From: Ottelia alismoides
Taxonomy: Eukaryota > Streptophyta > Magnoliopsida > Alismatales > Hydrocharitaceae
Assembly: GCA_037367405.1 (NCBI GenBank)
Contig: JAZKJV010002327.1
Span: 1-64,000 of the forward strand
DNA: 64,000 bases
Reading direction: 5' to 3'
This document shows, in pieces, positions 45,421-56,373 of the stretch; position 1 is the stretch's first letter, and each line of letters starts with the position of its first letter. The position numbers were made by a program, and so were the translations under genes. A model generated the notes under the pieces. It worked only from the letters and a program-made list of their open reading frames with translations, did no database searches and was not told the DNA's origin.

Positions 45421-47126
45421 GTTACTCTCAGGAGTGGTAGGACACTCCAACTGTCGACAATGGCGAAAGGAAAGCATCTTGCATCTGACGGGGAATCGTC
45501 AATCCAGCCGACACCAGGGCCAAGCAGCATTTTGGGAGCAGCACCAGCATTCAGAAAATCACAAAAAAATGAAGAAAATAGCAAAACACAAAAAGATAGC
45601 AACAACCTCGGTGGAGATCGGCCAGCATTGGAGACGCCTGCACCTGCCCCACAGCCAGTTCCTGACAGGAGGAACACTACACCTGCAGCGAGTCCAACGC
45701 CAGCACCAGAAGCCGAGCCTATCATTTTTGGTCTACAGCTTGTAGATGAATCCATTCCTTTTTGCCATCTACCTGAACATGATAATATGGACACGCTTTT
45801 GAATGAAATTGATGAAGATGTTGTCAATATTCCTTTTCCTGAAGAAATGAAAAAACACAAAAAAATGAAAAATTTGAAAAATGCTTTGTCTGATCCTGCC
45901 ATCATAGAAATTATCCAGAATTTGGTGCTGAATATGACATTAATGAAAGCTCTTGAGTACATGTCGGCTGTGAAGAAATGATTGAAAGAGGCATGCACAA
46001 CCAAGCGTAGGCCGCATCCCCACAACTCCAGAAGCAAGGGTGGCAAATCCGAAAAGCATATCCTTACAATGGCCACCGTTAATGCCATCAACAACCTCCC
46101 GGATAAAAAGCCAGATATGGGAGCACCTCTTGTGCGTTGTCAGATGTTCAATCAGGAGTTTGAACGAACACTTCTCGACAGCGGGTCTTCTGTCAACTTG
46201 ATGCCAGCCTCGCTACTTACGGAGTTCAGGCTAGGACCACTCAAACCTACAAAGATGATTCTGCAGTTTGCAGACAAGTCAGTCAAGCGGCCCAGGGGCC
46301 TGTTGGAGGACGTGATTGTCACGGTTCAAGGAAAGTCATTCCCGGTCGATTTTGTGGTCTTAGATATGGACGTCCCCTCTCCATTGCTCCTTACCCCAAT
46401 CATACTTGGAAGACCATTTCTGCGGACATCAAATGCAGTAGTGAATTATGGGACGGGAGAAATCACTTTTGGTGCTGGCACTCAAACAATCAGAGTAGAG
46501 ACCCTGTCTGAGAGAACACCAGCCGAACAAACATCTACATCATGTGCAAGGGTGATTGAGTATGCTGACGACTGCGACTTTCTAGCAGAAAATCAAGATA
46601 CCAACTTGTTTTTGGATAACAATGAGATCCATGAACTCCTCTACCTCGAGGAGGAAGTGGAGACTGCAGTCGAATTTCTCCTTATCGATCAGGATGAGGA
46701 ACGTGCTGATGTGCTACAAGAGACTGCCGTGGGGGTAATGTGCCTTCAAAACCAAGAGCAAATGTTTGAAGAATCTTTTGATGAGGAGGAAATTATCGAG
46801 ACATTTTGTCAAGATTTGAGAGAAGAAGCAGAACAGATTATGGTGGACGCAGAACAGATGAAAGAATCACCGCCTGTATTAATAGCTGAGGTCACTTCCG
46901 AAGCAGCGCAGACCCCGCCAGAGATGAAGCCTTTACCCTCCAATATGAAGTATGCCTTCCTTGCGGGAGAACCAAACATGTACCCGGTCATTATCAATGC
47001 ACATCAGACCGAAAACCAAGAATCTCGTCTGATGGAGGTTCTTGAACGTAACCGCAAGGCGATAGGCTGGCGAACTTCTGATCACCATGGGATCAATTCG
47101 TCACTCTGCTCGCACCGCATCTTTTT
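45421..47126 (+). pseudogene. Athila protease region (retropepsin) with one stop
   Basis: It opens with VVTLRSGRTL, a phrase typical of the Athila gag-protease junction, then a Pro/Ala-rich linker and an acidic segment. A TGA at 45979-45981 interrupts it. The protease core follows: LLDSGSSVNLMPASLLTEF (Asp-Ser-Gly is residues 66-68 counted from 45982), FADKSVKRPRG, FPVDFVVLDM and PIILGRPFLRTSNAVV. After an acidic stretch, [13 protein letters not shown]...CSHRIFL leads to reverse transcriptase. A single missing base near 47127 breaks the join to the next frame. The active-site triplet is intact, unlike in A and C. Confidence 0.85.
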
Positions 47127-48767
47127 GAAGACGATTGCAGGCCCTCTCGAGAACTGCAGAGAAGATTAAATCCTAATCTGCGGGAGGTCGTTATGAAAGA
47201 GATTCAGAAATGGTGTGATGCGGGATTTATCTATCCCATCTCCGACAGCAAATGGGTGAGCCCTCTGCATGTTGTGCCCAAGAAATCAGGGATCACCATT
47301 GTGAAGAATGACAAAGGAGAGGAGATTGCAACCAGAGTACCCACTTCTTGGCGAGTATGCGTGGACTACAGAAGACTTAATCTCGCTACCAAGAAGGATC
47401 ATTTTCCTCTACCCTTCACCGACCAGATCTTGGAGAGATTGGCCGCGAAGGAATATTTCTGCTTCTTGGATGGCTACTCTGGGTATAATCAAGTTGCTAT
47501 TGCTCCTGAAGATCAAGAGAAGACCACGTTCACCTGTCCTTTTGGCACATATGCTTTCAGACGGATGCCGTTCGGGCTTTGCAACGCCCCAACCACATTT
47601 CAGAGGTGTATGCTTGCAGTTTTTGCCGATATGGTGGGCAACTTTCTCGAGGTCTTCATGGACGATTTTTCGGTCTACGAGAATTCATTTGACCAATGCC
47701 TGGATTATTTAGACCGAGTCCTACAGAGGTGCTACGAAGTCAATCTTGTGCTCTCGTGGGAGAAGAGCAACTTCATGGTGACCGAAGGAATTGTGCTGGG
47801 TCACGTTGTTTCTAAGCGTGGAATGGAGGTTGACCCAGCCAAGGTGGATGTGATTTCCAAACTTGAGCGACCTACAAACATCAAGCAAGTCCGATCATTC
47901 TTGGGCCATGTCGGTTTTTACCGACGATTCATCAAAGATTTCAGTAAACTGGCCAGACCGTTGACTGAGTTGCTCGGCAAGGACAATGAATTCATTGTAG
48001 ATGACCGTGTGCTCCTTGCCTTTAATCAGTTGAAAGAACTCATCATGCAGGCTCCTATTTTACAGCCACTGATTTGGACTCAGCCTTTCGAGATCATGAC
48101 CGACGCATCAGATTATGCCATCGGAGCTGTACTGGGACAGAGGAAAGTTAATGTACCATTTGCGATTCACTACGCTAGCCGAACGCTCGATGAAGCCCAG
48201 AGAAACTACACTGTCACTGAAAAGGAGCCGCTAGCGGTAGTCTTTGCCTTGGAAAAGTTCAGATCCTACCTCCTTGGGTCTAATGTAGTCATTTACATTG
48301 ATCATTCGGCCATTCGGTACTTACAGCAGAAGAAGGACGCCAAACCACGTCTCATTCGGTGGATCCTTCTCCTCCAGGAATTTGACTTGGAGATCAAAGA
48401 TAAACCTGGGGTAAAGAATGTAGTGGCCGATCACCTGTCAAGGCTTCCTGAACAGGAATCTCCTGAGCTGAACCTGCAGCCTATCACAGAAACCTTTCCA
48501 GATGAGACAATTCTATCTACCACCTCACTTCCTTGGTATGCGGACATCGTGAACTACCTGGTGGCCAAGAAAATCCCACAGGATTGGCCTAAATTGAAAA
48601 TAGACAGATTCTTGTCTAAAATCCATTTCTACCAATGGGAAGATCCGTATTTGTTTCGTAAGGGAGCAGATTATATCTGGAGAAGGTGTATTCCTCAGGA
48701 GGAAGTTCCAAGTGTCCTCACTTTATGTCATGACCAAGATTCTGGAGGACATCATTCAGGAAAATAA
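47127..48767 (+). pseudogene. Reverse transcriptase and RNase H of element D (long open stretch)
   Basis: Open from about 47121; the first ATG is at 47193. Domain landmarks: [57 protein letters not shown], and the catalytic FMDDFSV (Asp pair at 47661-47666, residues 157-158 from 47193). [17 protein letters not shown] follows. RNase H has [14 protein letters not shown] (Asp near 48102), [30 protein letters not shown] and VVADHLSRL. This order is diagnostic of Ty3/gypsy, Athila lineage. It is part of a polyprotein cut off from protease by a one-base lesion and from integrase by TAA at 48765-48767. Confidence 0.92.
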
Positions 48768-49884
48768 ACGGCAGCAAAAGTTCTTCAAAGTGGCCTATGG
48801 TGGCCTTCCTTATTCAAAGATGCAGATGAGTATGTCAAATGCTGCACTGACTGCCAGAAGATGGGTGGAACCATAGGAATGAGAGACACTATGCCTCTGA
48901 AATACATTCAGATCTCAGACGTCTTCGACGCATGGGGCATCAACTTTATGGGCATGTTTCCCAACAATCAGGGTTATGAATACATTCTGCTTGCTGTCGA
49001 TTATGTAAGTCAATGGGTGGAGGCTATTCCTGCCCGAACCGCCGACAGTAGGACTGTCTGTCGATTCTTGAGAGATCACATCATATCCCGGTTCGGGATT
49101 CCCAAGATTCTCATATCTGACGGGGTAGTCATTTCATAAACAGAGAGGTGAAGAAGCTGACCCAAGAATTTTGCATTGAGCATCGTGTTGCTTCACCTAC
49201 CACCCGCATTCCAATGGCTTAGCTTAATGTTCAAACAGGGAGATCAAGACAATCTTACAGAAGCTTGTGCGTCCGGATCACAAGAACTGGTCTCAGCTGC
49301 TTGATTCCGTTCTTTGGGCTTATAGAACAGCGTACAAGTCACCCTTGGGAATGTCTCCCTATCGCCTTGTATATGGCAAGACATGTCATTTGCCCGTTGA
49401 ACTTATTCACAAATCTTTATGAGCCATTAACATCTGTAATTTGGACTCCAAGCAAGCAGGAAAGAACAGAAAACTGGATCTGAACAGATTACTGGAATTC
49501 AGAGATTATGCATATGACAACAGCTTGATGTACAAGGAGAAGGTCAAAACATGGCATGACAAGCATATCCGCCGCAAGTCCTTTGATCCAGGTCAAAAGG
49601 TGTGGTTGTTCGATGCGAAATTGAAGATCTTTCCAGGCAAATTGAAGAGTAAATGGACTGGGCCGTTCATGGTTAGGCAGGTGCGTGACAACGGAAGTGT
49701 ATTGATATCCAATCTGTCAGCTGCCGCACAACCATTTGTGGTCAATGGACAGCTTCTGAAGCCATACCTTGAACATGATACATTCATGGATGTCGTTGAC
49801 TCGATTCAAGTAATCTATGAGGATGAGCTGAATATCTCCAAAGAGGCAGAGGAAGGCCAAGCACAGCAAAACATTTTTGAATAA
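48768..49884 (+). pseudogene. Integrase of element D (broken, first catalytic Asp is Asn)
   Basis: The zinc-binding HHCC region spans the stop at 48765: [10 protein letters not shown] before it, then CCTDCQKM near 48840. The DDE core begins at 48861-49139 with FDAWGINFMGMF; the family has WGIDFMG, so the first catalytic Asp is Asn (AAC, 48942-48944). YILLAVDYVSQWVEAIPA and ISRFGIPKILISDG follow. One base is missing near 49121-49126, just after the second Asp. Later frames give [16 protein letters not shown]..., a TGA at 49421-49423, and from 49441 the C-terminal domain with WHDKHIRRKSFDPGQKVWL and KWTGPFMVRQV (GPF module), ending in a TAA at 49882. Confidence 0.9.
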
Positions 49885-50530
49885 TTTTTTCTTCTTTTCT
49901 TCTTTTCTTCTTTTCAATTTCTTTTATCCTCTTCTACCGAATTGATTCCATCCCACTCATCATTGCTACACTTAGGATGTACTCTATCCTAAGTATAGGG
50001 GGGATGCGCATCCCGAGTTGTTCATACCCAATTTCATCTCTTTTCTTCTTTTCTTCTTTTCTTCTTTTCCTCTTCTATTTTCTTTATCTATCAAAAAGGT
50101 GCCGCCCTTGTAGACAATTTTCCATACTTAGGATGTACTTTGTCCTAAGTATAGGGGGGTGTGCACCCCGAGTTTCTTCTATTCTTTTCGATCCTCTCCA
50201 TTGTCTCCTCTTCTTGTCTATACTTAGGGATATCTTACCCTAAGTATAGGGGGGGACAATCTGAGTACGATCTATTCATTCCCACCCTTGACCCTCCCCG
50301 AGTTGTGTACAGTATGCTATACTTAGGATTATTTGATCCTAAGTATAGGGGGGACAGTCAACTTCTCATTCGTTAATTCATTCACCAGTTCTTTATTCTT
50401 TGGACTTGCCTATACTTAGTATGAGTTATGTCTGCTCTTTTCTCTCCGATCTATGAGAACATAGCTCAATATAAGTATAGGGGGGTCCTATATACTGCGT
50501 ATATACTTTAGCCATAACTCGTACTTTCGT
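49885..50530 (+). repeat. Stem-loop/polypurine array of element D (five units) with terminal module
   Basis: Pyrimidine runs (TTTTCTTCTTTTCTTC) and five units. 49966-50003: TTAGGAT/ATCCTAA. 50123-50159: TTAGGAtgtactttgTCCTAA. 50218-50254: TACTTAGGG/CCCTAAGTA. 50317-50353: CTATACTTAGGAT/ATCCTAAGTATAG. 50410-50485: long imperfect stem CTATACTTA...TAAGTATAG. Each ends in AAGTATAGGGGGG. The first three are followed by CCC(C)GAGTT, complementary to the G run. The end is TATATAC-TGC-GTATATA (50489-50505), then TTTAGCCATAACTCGTACTT. Confidence 0.88.
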
Positions 50531-52445
50531 ATTTTCCTAATAATATGGCTAATAATTCTTTAAAATTCATTAAAAATCTTTAATAAAAAGGTGTTCTGTT
50601 CCTCAAATTCTTTTGTATATTTACTGATTAATAAATCAAGTGAAAATGTTTCTTGCAAAATGTTTGAAAAATAGTTTGAAAATCTTAGTGAACATTTATT
50701 GAAAACTATTTTGAAAATATTTTGTTACATGTTTTCAACCTTTGTAAAAATGTGTGGTTTGTAAAATTTCTTTTCTTTGTGTGAAATAAAATGTTTGAAA
50801 AATGATTTGCAAATGGTTTGAGAAAAATAGTTGCAAAAAGGTTTTGAAAAACCTATATATACTGTTTTGAAAGCCTTTGCAAAATGATTTTCAAATGTGT
50901 GTACATGTTTGTAAAATGTTTGTAAAAACTATTTTGGACTATAGTTTTCAAAAATTGTGTGAAAAAGCTTGTGTCAAATAAGTTCGAGGAATACTTACAT
51001 CTCACCAAAATCCGATATATATATATATCTATATGTGTAAAAATTGATCACTTCCCCTTGTAAATTCTTAAAATCCACCTCTTGTAAATATAAGAAGCAC
51101 CCCGTGTAAATATTTTAGCCTAGATTTCAGCCAAAAACTTTTTGTTTTCAAAAATACCAAAAACATTTGCAAAATTAAAATCCAAAAACATTTGAAAAAT
51201 CTTTTTGAAAAATACAAAAAAATTGCATATGCATCATCATCATCATCTTTTCAAAAATCCATAAAAAGTTCAAAATTTTGAAAAATTGCATCACAAAAAT
51301 ATTTTCTGCATAGCATTGCATAGCATTCGCATTTTTCAGATTAAGTTTGATAGTTTAACAAGTCTAAGTAAAATTCGGAGATTGGAGCTTGATTGGACCT
51401 TAAAATCTACCTAATAACAGGAACCTTATAGGAACTGGGTTTGAGGTACTTCAGGTCTAGTTGACTTAATTCTTTGAGGATCACGAGATTTGGTTCAATG
51501 GATTTTTTATTGCCTAAGTAGAGTATTTCGGAGCTCACGCACGATTCTTGTTGATAATGACCTAACTTGGACACATGCACCTTTCACATGGCTCGACTCA
51601 GTTGGAGTGGTGAGGGGATTGGATTTACCGGTATGAGACGCACACAAGTGGAAACATTTGTCCTCCTTTAGGGAGGGAAGTGCATCCCAACCCATCCAGT
51701 GATTAGGAAGTCTGAAGACAGGAGGTTGTGGGTTGCGATAAAGCTTCAAAAGAGGGATAGTCTACTAGCTCAAGAGGAAAAACTCCTTATGTAAATGCTG
51801 CTCTGTATAGTATTCAAAAAAAATTCAGGCATGTACAAAAATAAAAAGCCTGCAAAGTATGTACAATTATGTAAAGCCCATAAGCAAGCTTGAGTTCCAA
51901 AGTCAAATATGTGAGACTGCAGCTGGATGACTTGACTACACTGGTCTTGCATCCCAGGATAGGTAGCTACACTGGCTACCGTCCATTCTTCTCTTCGTCC
52001 CCTCCTCTTGAGCTGATTGCCACTTGAACTTAGAAGGGAATACCCCGCTCCTTGAGGATGGAGTTATTGGATTGGGGAATCATTGGGTTGTCGTACTGGA
52101 GAAGTCAGTTTCTTTACCATTCTAGTTGGGGAGAGCCACCATCACTTACACTGTACGAGTCAGATTCATAGTCATAAGGGTTTGCGTATGAGTTGAAGTA
52201 TTTCTGACCTGGCTATTGAGGAGACTTGGGCAGAGTCTTGGGATTTTCAGGGACTGTTGGATTTCAAATACGGTTCTCATTAAGGTTCCACCCGCACTAA
52301 AACTCCAAAGGTCCGACTTAAGCTCCAAACTTTGATTTTGTGAAGTCAAGTTTGACAATTAAATTTAGTCCACATTTCTTCTTTTTCTTTTCTTTCTTTT
52401 TCTTTTTGCACTTATTGCATAATTGTTTGCTAGGGACTAGCAAAG
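50531..52445 (+). other. 3' non-coding region of element D
   Basis: 50560-51330 is AT-rich with repeated TTTGAAAA phrases and short microsatellites (AT run near 51017, CAT run near 51234). 51330-52445 matches 21758-22930 of element B in reverse. The paired CTACACTGG motif is at 51936-51944 and 51967-51975. No env-like frame. Confidence 0.65.
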
Positions 52446-52461
52446 GTAAAGTATAGGAGGA
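52446..52461 (+). other. Polypurine tract of element D
   Basis: GTAAAGTATAGGAGGA abuts the 3' LTR; one G of the usual GGGGGG run is A. Confidence 0.8.
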
Positions 52462-55400
52462 TGATGAATCCACATTTCATCATCTTTATTCTATCATTTT
52501 GGCCTCAAAAACCCTAGCAAATGCCTGTAAATAACAATAATTCATGCATTTTAGCATTCATGCATATGTGTGTAAAAAGTGTATAAAATACTGTTTTTAA
52601 TGCCAAAATTATAGAATAAAGAAAAGAAAAAGAATAAAATATTGTAAATATTTTATGACCCAAAACCCCGAGACCTAGGCATCTTGATGAATAGGTCGAC
52701 AAGGAATAAAGTAGGGGGAGATAAGGGCCAAAATACAGCAAAAATACCCTTGTATTTCATTCATTCTTTATTCATTTTGGGACCTATTTGTGGTTCCACT
52801 TTTTATACATCAAATAAAGAAACTTTGTTCATGAAAGTTGTAGATAATTAAATAAATAAAAATAAAAAATTGATTTCACTCAAAAATAATGTATAGATAA
52901 AAAGTTATGGTCTGAATAAGAATCCAGAATCCCAACTTCCCAGACTGGTATCTCACAAATGAAAACTCCAAATGCATCAAACTCACCTTTAATTGTATAT
53001 AGGATAAAATAAGCTATTTAATGGCGGTAGTTTCGCATTTGACGGAGCTACGGTTGAAAGTTGATTCTATTGTATACTTGTACAGATTAAAATATTCGAT
53101 TTATTATTTATTCACTATTTTTGAATTTTTATATTTTTATAATTTTGTAAATAATACTTATAATATATTTGTGTATTAAAATCAGAATAAAAATACAAAA
53201 GAAACAAAAATAAAAATACTTGTATATATAACATACATAGGTACTATATCTATAAATATACCTACACGATACATACTTATATTTTATTAAATATACAAAA
53301 CATATCAGAAAAATAAAACAAAAATATATTTATTTGTCTAAAAGTATTTTCTGATTTCATAAAATACTAAATAAAAATAATAAAATTGAAATTTACGGAA
53401 TACAAATAAAAGAATAAAGTATATAGGTATTATACCTATAAAGGGTATAAAAGGCAACTTGTGAAAATATACCTCTAAAAAATAAATAAATATTACCATA
53501 AAATACTTCATAAAAAATAAACATTTTTTATTTTGTAATTAAAAATTAATAAAATCGTTAGCTATTTTAAATCCAATTTATAAGACAATTTCTAAAGGTT
53601 TTTCCTGGTTGGTCCACGTGGACCAACCAGGTGCGTCTGACAGTTGACCTCGGTCAACTGTCTGACCATCCCAGTCTGTGTCAGAAACCACGTTTCTTCC
53701 CCGCCTTTACGGATTTTTCAAGGTCGCGACTTGCATCTTTTGAGCTCGGTGTCTTCACAACTTTTGTAGATCTATGATCATGCTTTCACGCCCCTTCGTT
53801 TTTTCGAGGATTGGACCAACGATTTGCTCGGTCCACCTCGTTCTTTGGAGCACATGCGCTCGGCAGTCAAACCCTACAAAATGCAACCCCCGACTTCCCT
53901 TCTCGATTTGATCCTTCTTCCGCCAAATTCCCCAGTAAACCCCTAGCCCATTGCGTTCCTGGTGACAGCAGGAGGCGATTCGAGCCTGGGTTCACGCGAT
54001 CTGGTGTTGAATCGAAGAGATCCAGCCCTCGCCGGAGCTCCGTCGCGAGCTCATCCCGTCACCTCTGGTGAGCCTCTCCCCCTCTTCTTGTTGTTTCATT
54101 AGATAGTTTAGGGTTAGCTTAGGTCAGATCTATAGCAGTTTCGCATTTGATTTGGTTATTCGCCGTGATTTCGTCAATCTAGCCAACGGCGAAGCTGAGC
54201 TCCGCCCGTCGTTTCCGGTCATTCCACGCATCAACCCGACCACCTGTCGCCTCCATCTTCTCCCCCTTCGCTCCGTCGCTTCGCTCCACCCCTCCATCTC
54301 CTTCGATCTCGCCCAGATCGAGCGACCGAGCTCCATTCTCCATTGCTCGCCGGAGCTCCACGCCCGAGTCACGATTCACCCTCACCGCACCATCGGAGAG
54401 CACCCCGAGCATCCCCTTTTTGCCGTGCTTCTAACTCTGCAGGAACAAAGTCAAGAGGAGGCTCAATCGAGCCTCGAAGGTTCAGGGAAGCACCCACCAG
54501 GTGACCCCCCTCGTCCGACCACCTCTGGTCACCTCGGCCTCGGCTGAGGCGCTCCATCGACGCGGACGAGCGCCAGGACCATTTTGCCCTCGGTCCGGGG
54601 CTGGTGGAGGCCGTGTGTCGGCCGGAATCGCCATTCCAAGAGTCCTCCAGGCGGTGTTCTTCGTCATCCTCGCCCAGCCGTCGGATCAGCCTCGTTCTTA
54701 CAACTGTTCAGCAGCCGTCGGATCGGACACCTCTCAGCCGTCTGATCAGCCGTTCACGATCTAATCCCAGCCGCCCAGAGCGAAGGGGTGCGGGCCGACC
54801 GATGTGCGCCACGTGTCACCTTTGAGCTGCATCGCCACCGTCCATTGCCGCACACCCCTTAGCCGCTGGATTCACCACGTGGATAAGTGGTTCGTTTCTG
54901 GCCTCATGATTACTTTTTGGGTATTTTGCATTTTGAACCTAGAACTTTTGGTTAATATCAGATATGCCCCTATGTGTGAATTTTAAAATATGTTTAGGGT
55001 AATTTGCATGCATACCCTGCCAGCTTTTATGTCTTTGTAGTTATACCCTATGCGTATGGATTTAAATATATTTTGGATTAATTGCACTTTTGCCCTGCCG
55101 GTATTTAGTATTTGTAATCATGCCCTTGTGAATGACAGATCACATGCTCTGCGCGTGTATTTTGGTGAAATTTGCACTTAAGCCCCTGGATGTTTTTAGA
55201 ATTGCATTTATACCCCTACCAGGCTTAGGATTTTTGTATGTTTGATCTATTTATTTCACGCATCATTTGAGTGCCAAAAATTCCATAAAATTAACTTAAG
55301 ATCTTGTCAACTTGCACTTGCACGCCATATTTTTAGTTTTTATTTTTGTTGCTTTTCTATATTTATTAAAAATCAAAAAACCTGTCATTTCAGTACTGTC

Positions 55401-56288
55401 TAGCTTAGAAAATACCAAAAAAATAGTAAAATACCTAGAAAAAATCCAAAAAAATTTGCCTACTGTGTATTTTAACCTATTTTAGTGCCAGTCTAAAAAT
55501 CACTAAAAATTGCAAAAGAAAACCTTAAAAATTTGAAAATACTTAAAAACTTCAAAAAATTCTTAAAAATTCTAGAAAATTCCAAAAATTGCAAACTCAG
55601 TTCCTGTAGGTTTTATATTTTATTGTCTTTATTTGAAAATTAGTTTGGGAAAATTCTGTATCTGTTTGATATTTTTAATTCCCATTTTACCCCCGGCCAG
55701 TAGCTAATTCCCTGTTTTCCTTTCTTTTGCTATTTAAAAATACCAAAAACATTTGGAAAAATACCCAAAAATCACAAAAAACAGTAAAAAAATCATAAAA
55801 ATACCAAAAAAAGATTTCATTTTTGAATTTTTGGCTATTTTTGCATTTTTTTTATAAATATTATAGCACCTCTTTCATTACCTTGCCTATATATTCCAAT
55901 ATTGAAAAAGAAAATATAAAAATATAAAATATAAAAAGAAAACACAAAATCACTAAAAGGAAAATCAAAATACAAAATTAAAAATTAAAAATAAGAAAAT
56001 ATATAAAATTAAAACCCACAAAAACCTTGATTGGCTAAGTAGTTCATTAGACCGAGGCTTTGACTTTTTGTCTACGCTCTACACCTTTGTTTCCTGTGTT
56101 CGACCCCTACTTACTTGCCACTGTACATTTTTAGCAGGGTATAATAAATTTTAATCCTTGCTCTTGATTGATTGATTGATTGTGTGGGTTAATTGTTGAC
56201 GAACGGGAAAGCTTGAGTAGTCGCCTCAGCGACAGTGAGCCTGATTTGTCAGGCCATTATTTAGCGGCTCTCGCATTTTCGTTTTTCA
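52462..56288 (+). repeat. 3' LTR of element D
   Basis: 3827 bp, TGATGAATCCAC...TCGTTTTTCA, matching 37382-41194 with scattered substitutions and small indels. It keeps the 28-bp G-box palindrome (53604-53631) and the W-box inverted repeat (53639-53662). Confidence 0.95.
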
Positions 56289-56293
56289 CCTAT
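56289..56293 (+). repeat. Target-site duplication CCTAT of element D, right copy
   Basis: Identical to 37377-37381. Confidence 0.95.
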
Positions 56294-56330
56294 ACTTAGG
56301 CCTTGGCCTAAGTAGCGGAAGAAGCTGTAC
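56294..56330 (-). repeat. Stem-loop/polypurine unit of element C, part right of D
   Basis: ACTTAGGCCTTGGCCTAAGT continues the unit broken at 37381; stem TTAGGCC/GGCCTAA. It equals the first unit of A (10541-10556) in reverse. 56331-56373 has nothing else. Confidence 0.8.
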
Positions 56331-56373
56331 AAAGAGACCGATGTGGTCGGGAGGGAGGGTGGGTAGCCGATGA

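Larger units (their letters stand above)
37382..56288 (+). mobile_element. Element D: Athila-type Ty3/gypsy retrotransposon with decayed gag-pol
   Basis: LTRs of 3813 and 3827 bp with TG...CA ends, a perfect CCTAT duplication, a primer site (degenerate), a long leader, gag, protease, reverse transcriptase/RNase H and integrase in the Athila order, then a stem-loop/polypurine array, a 3' non-coding region and a polypurine tract. The coding region has stops and single-base frameshifts, so this copy cannot supply enzymes as it stands. It is the only copy here with the enzymatic set needed by A, B and C. No envelope-like ORF after integrase. Confidence 0.95.

Noticed and set aside
49885..52445. 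Envelope-like gene after integrase in D
   Set aside because: No frame above about 90 codons and no membrane-protein pattern; the interval is arrays and AT-rich DNA.
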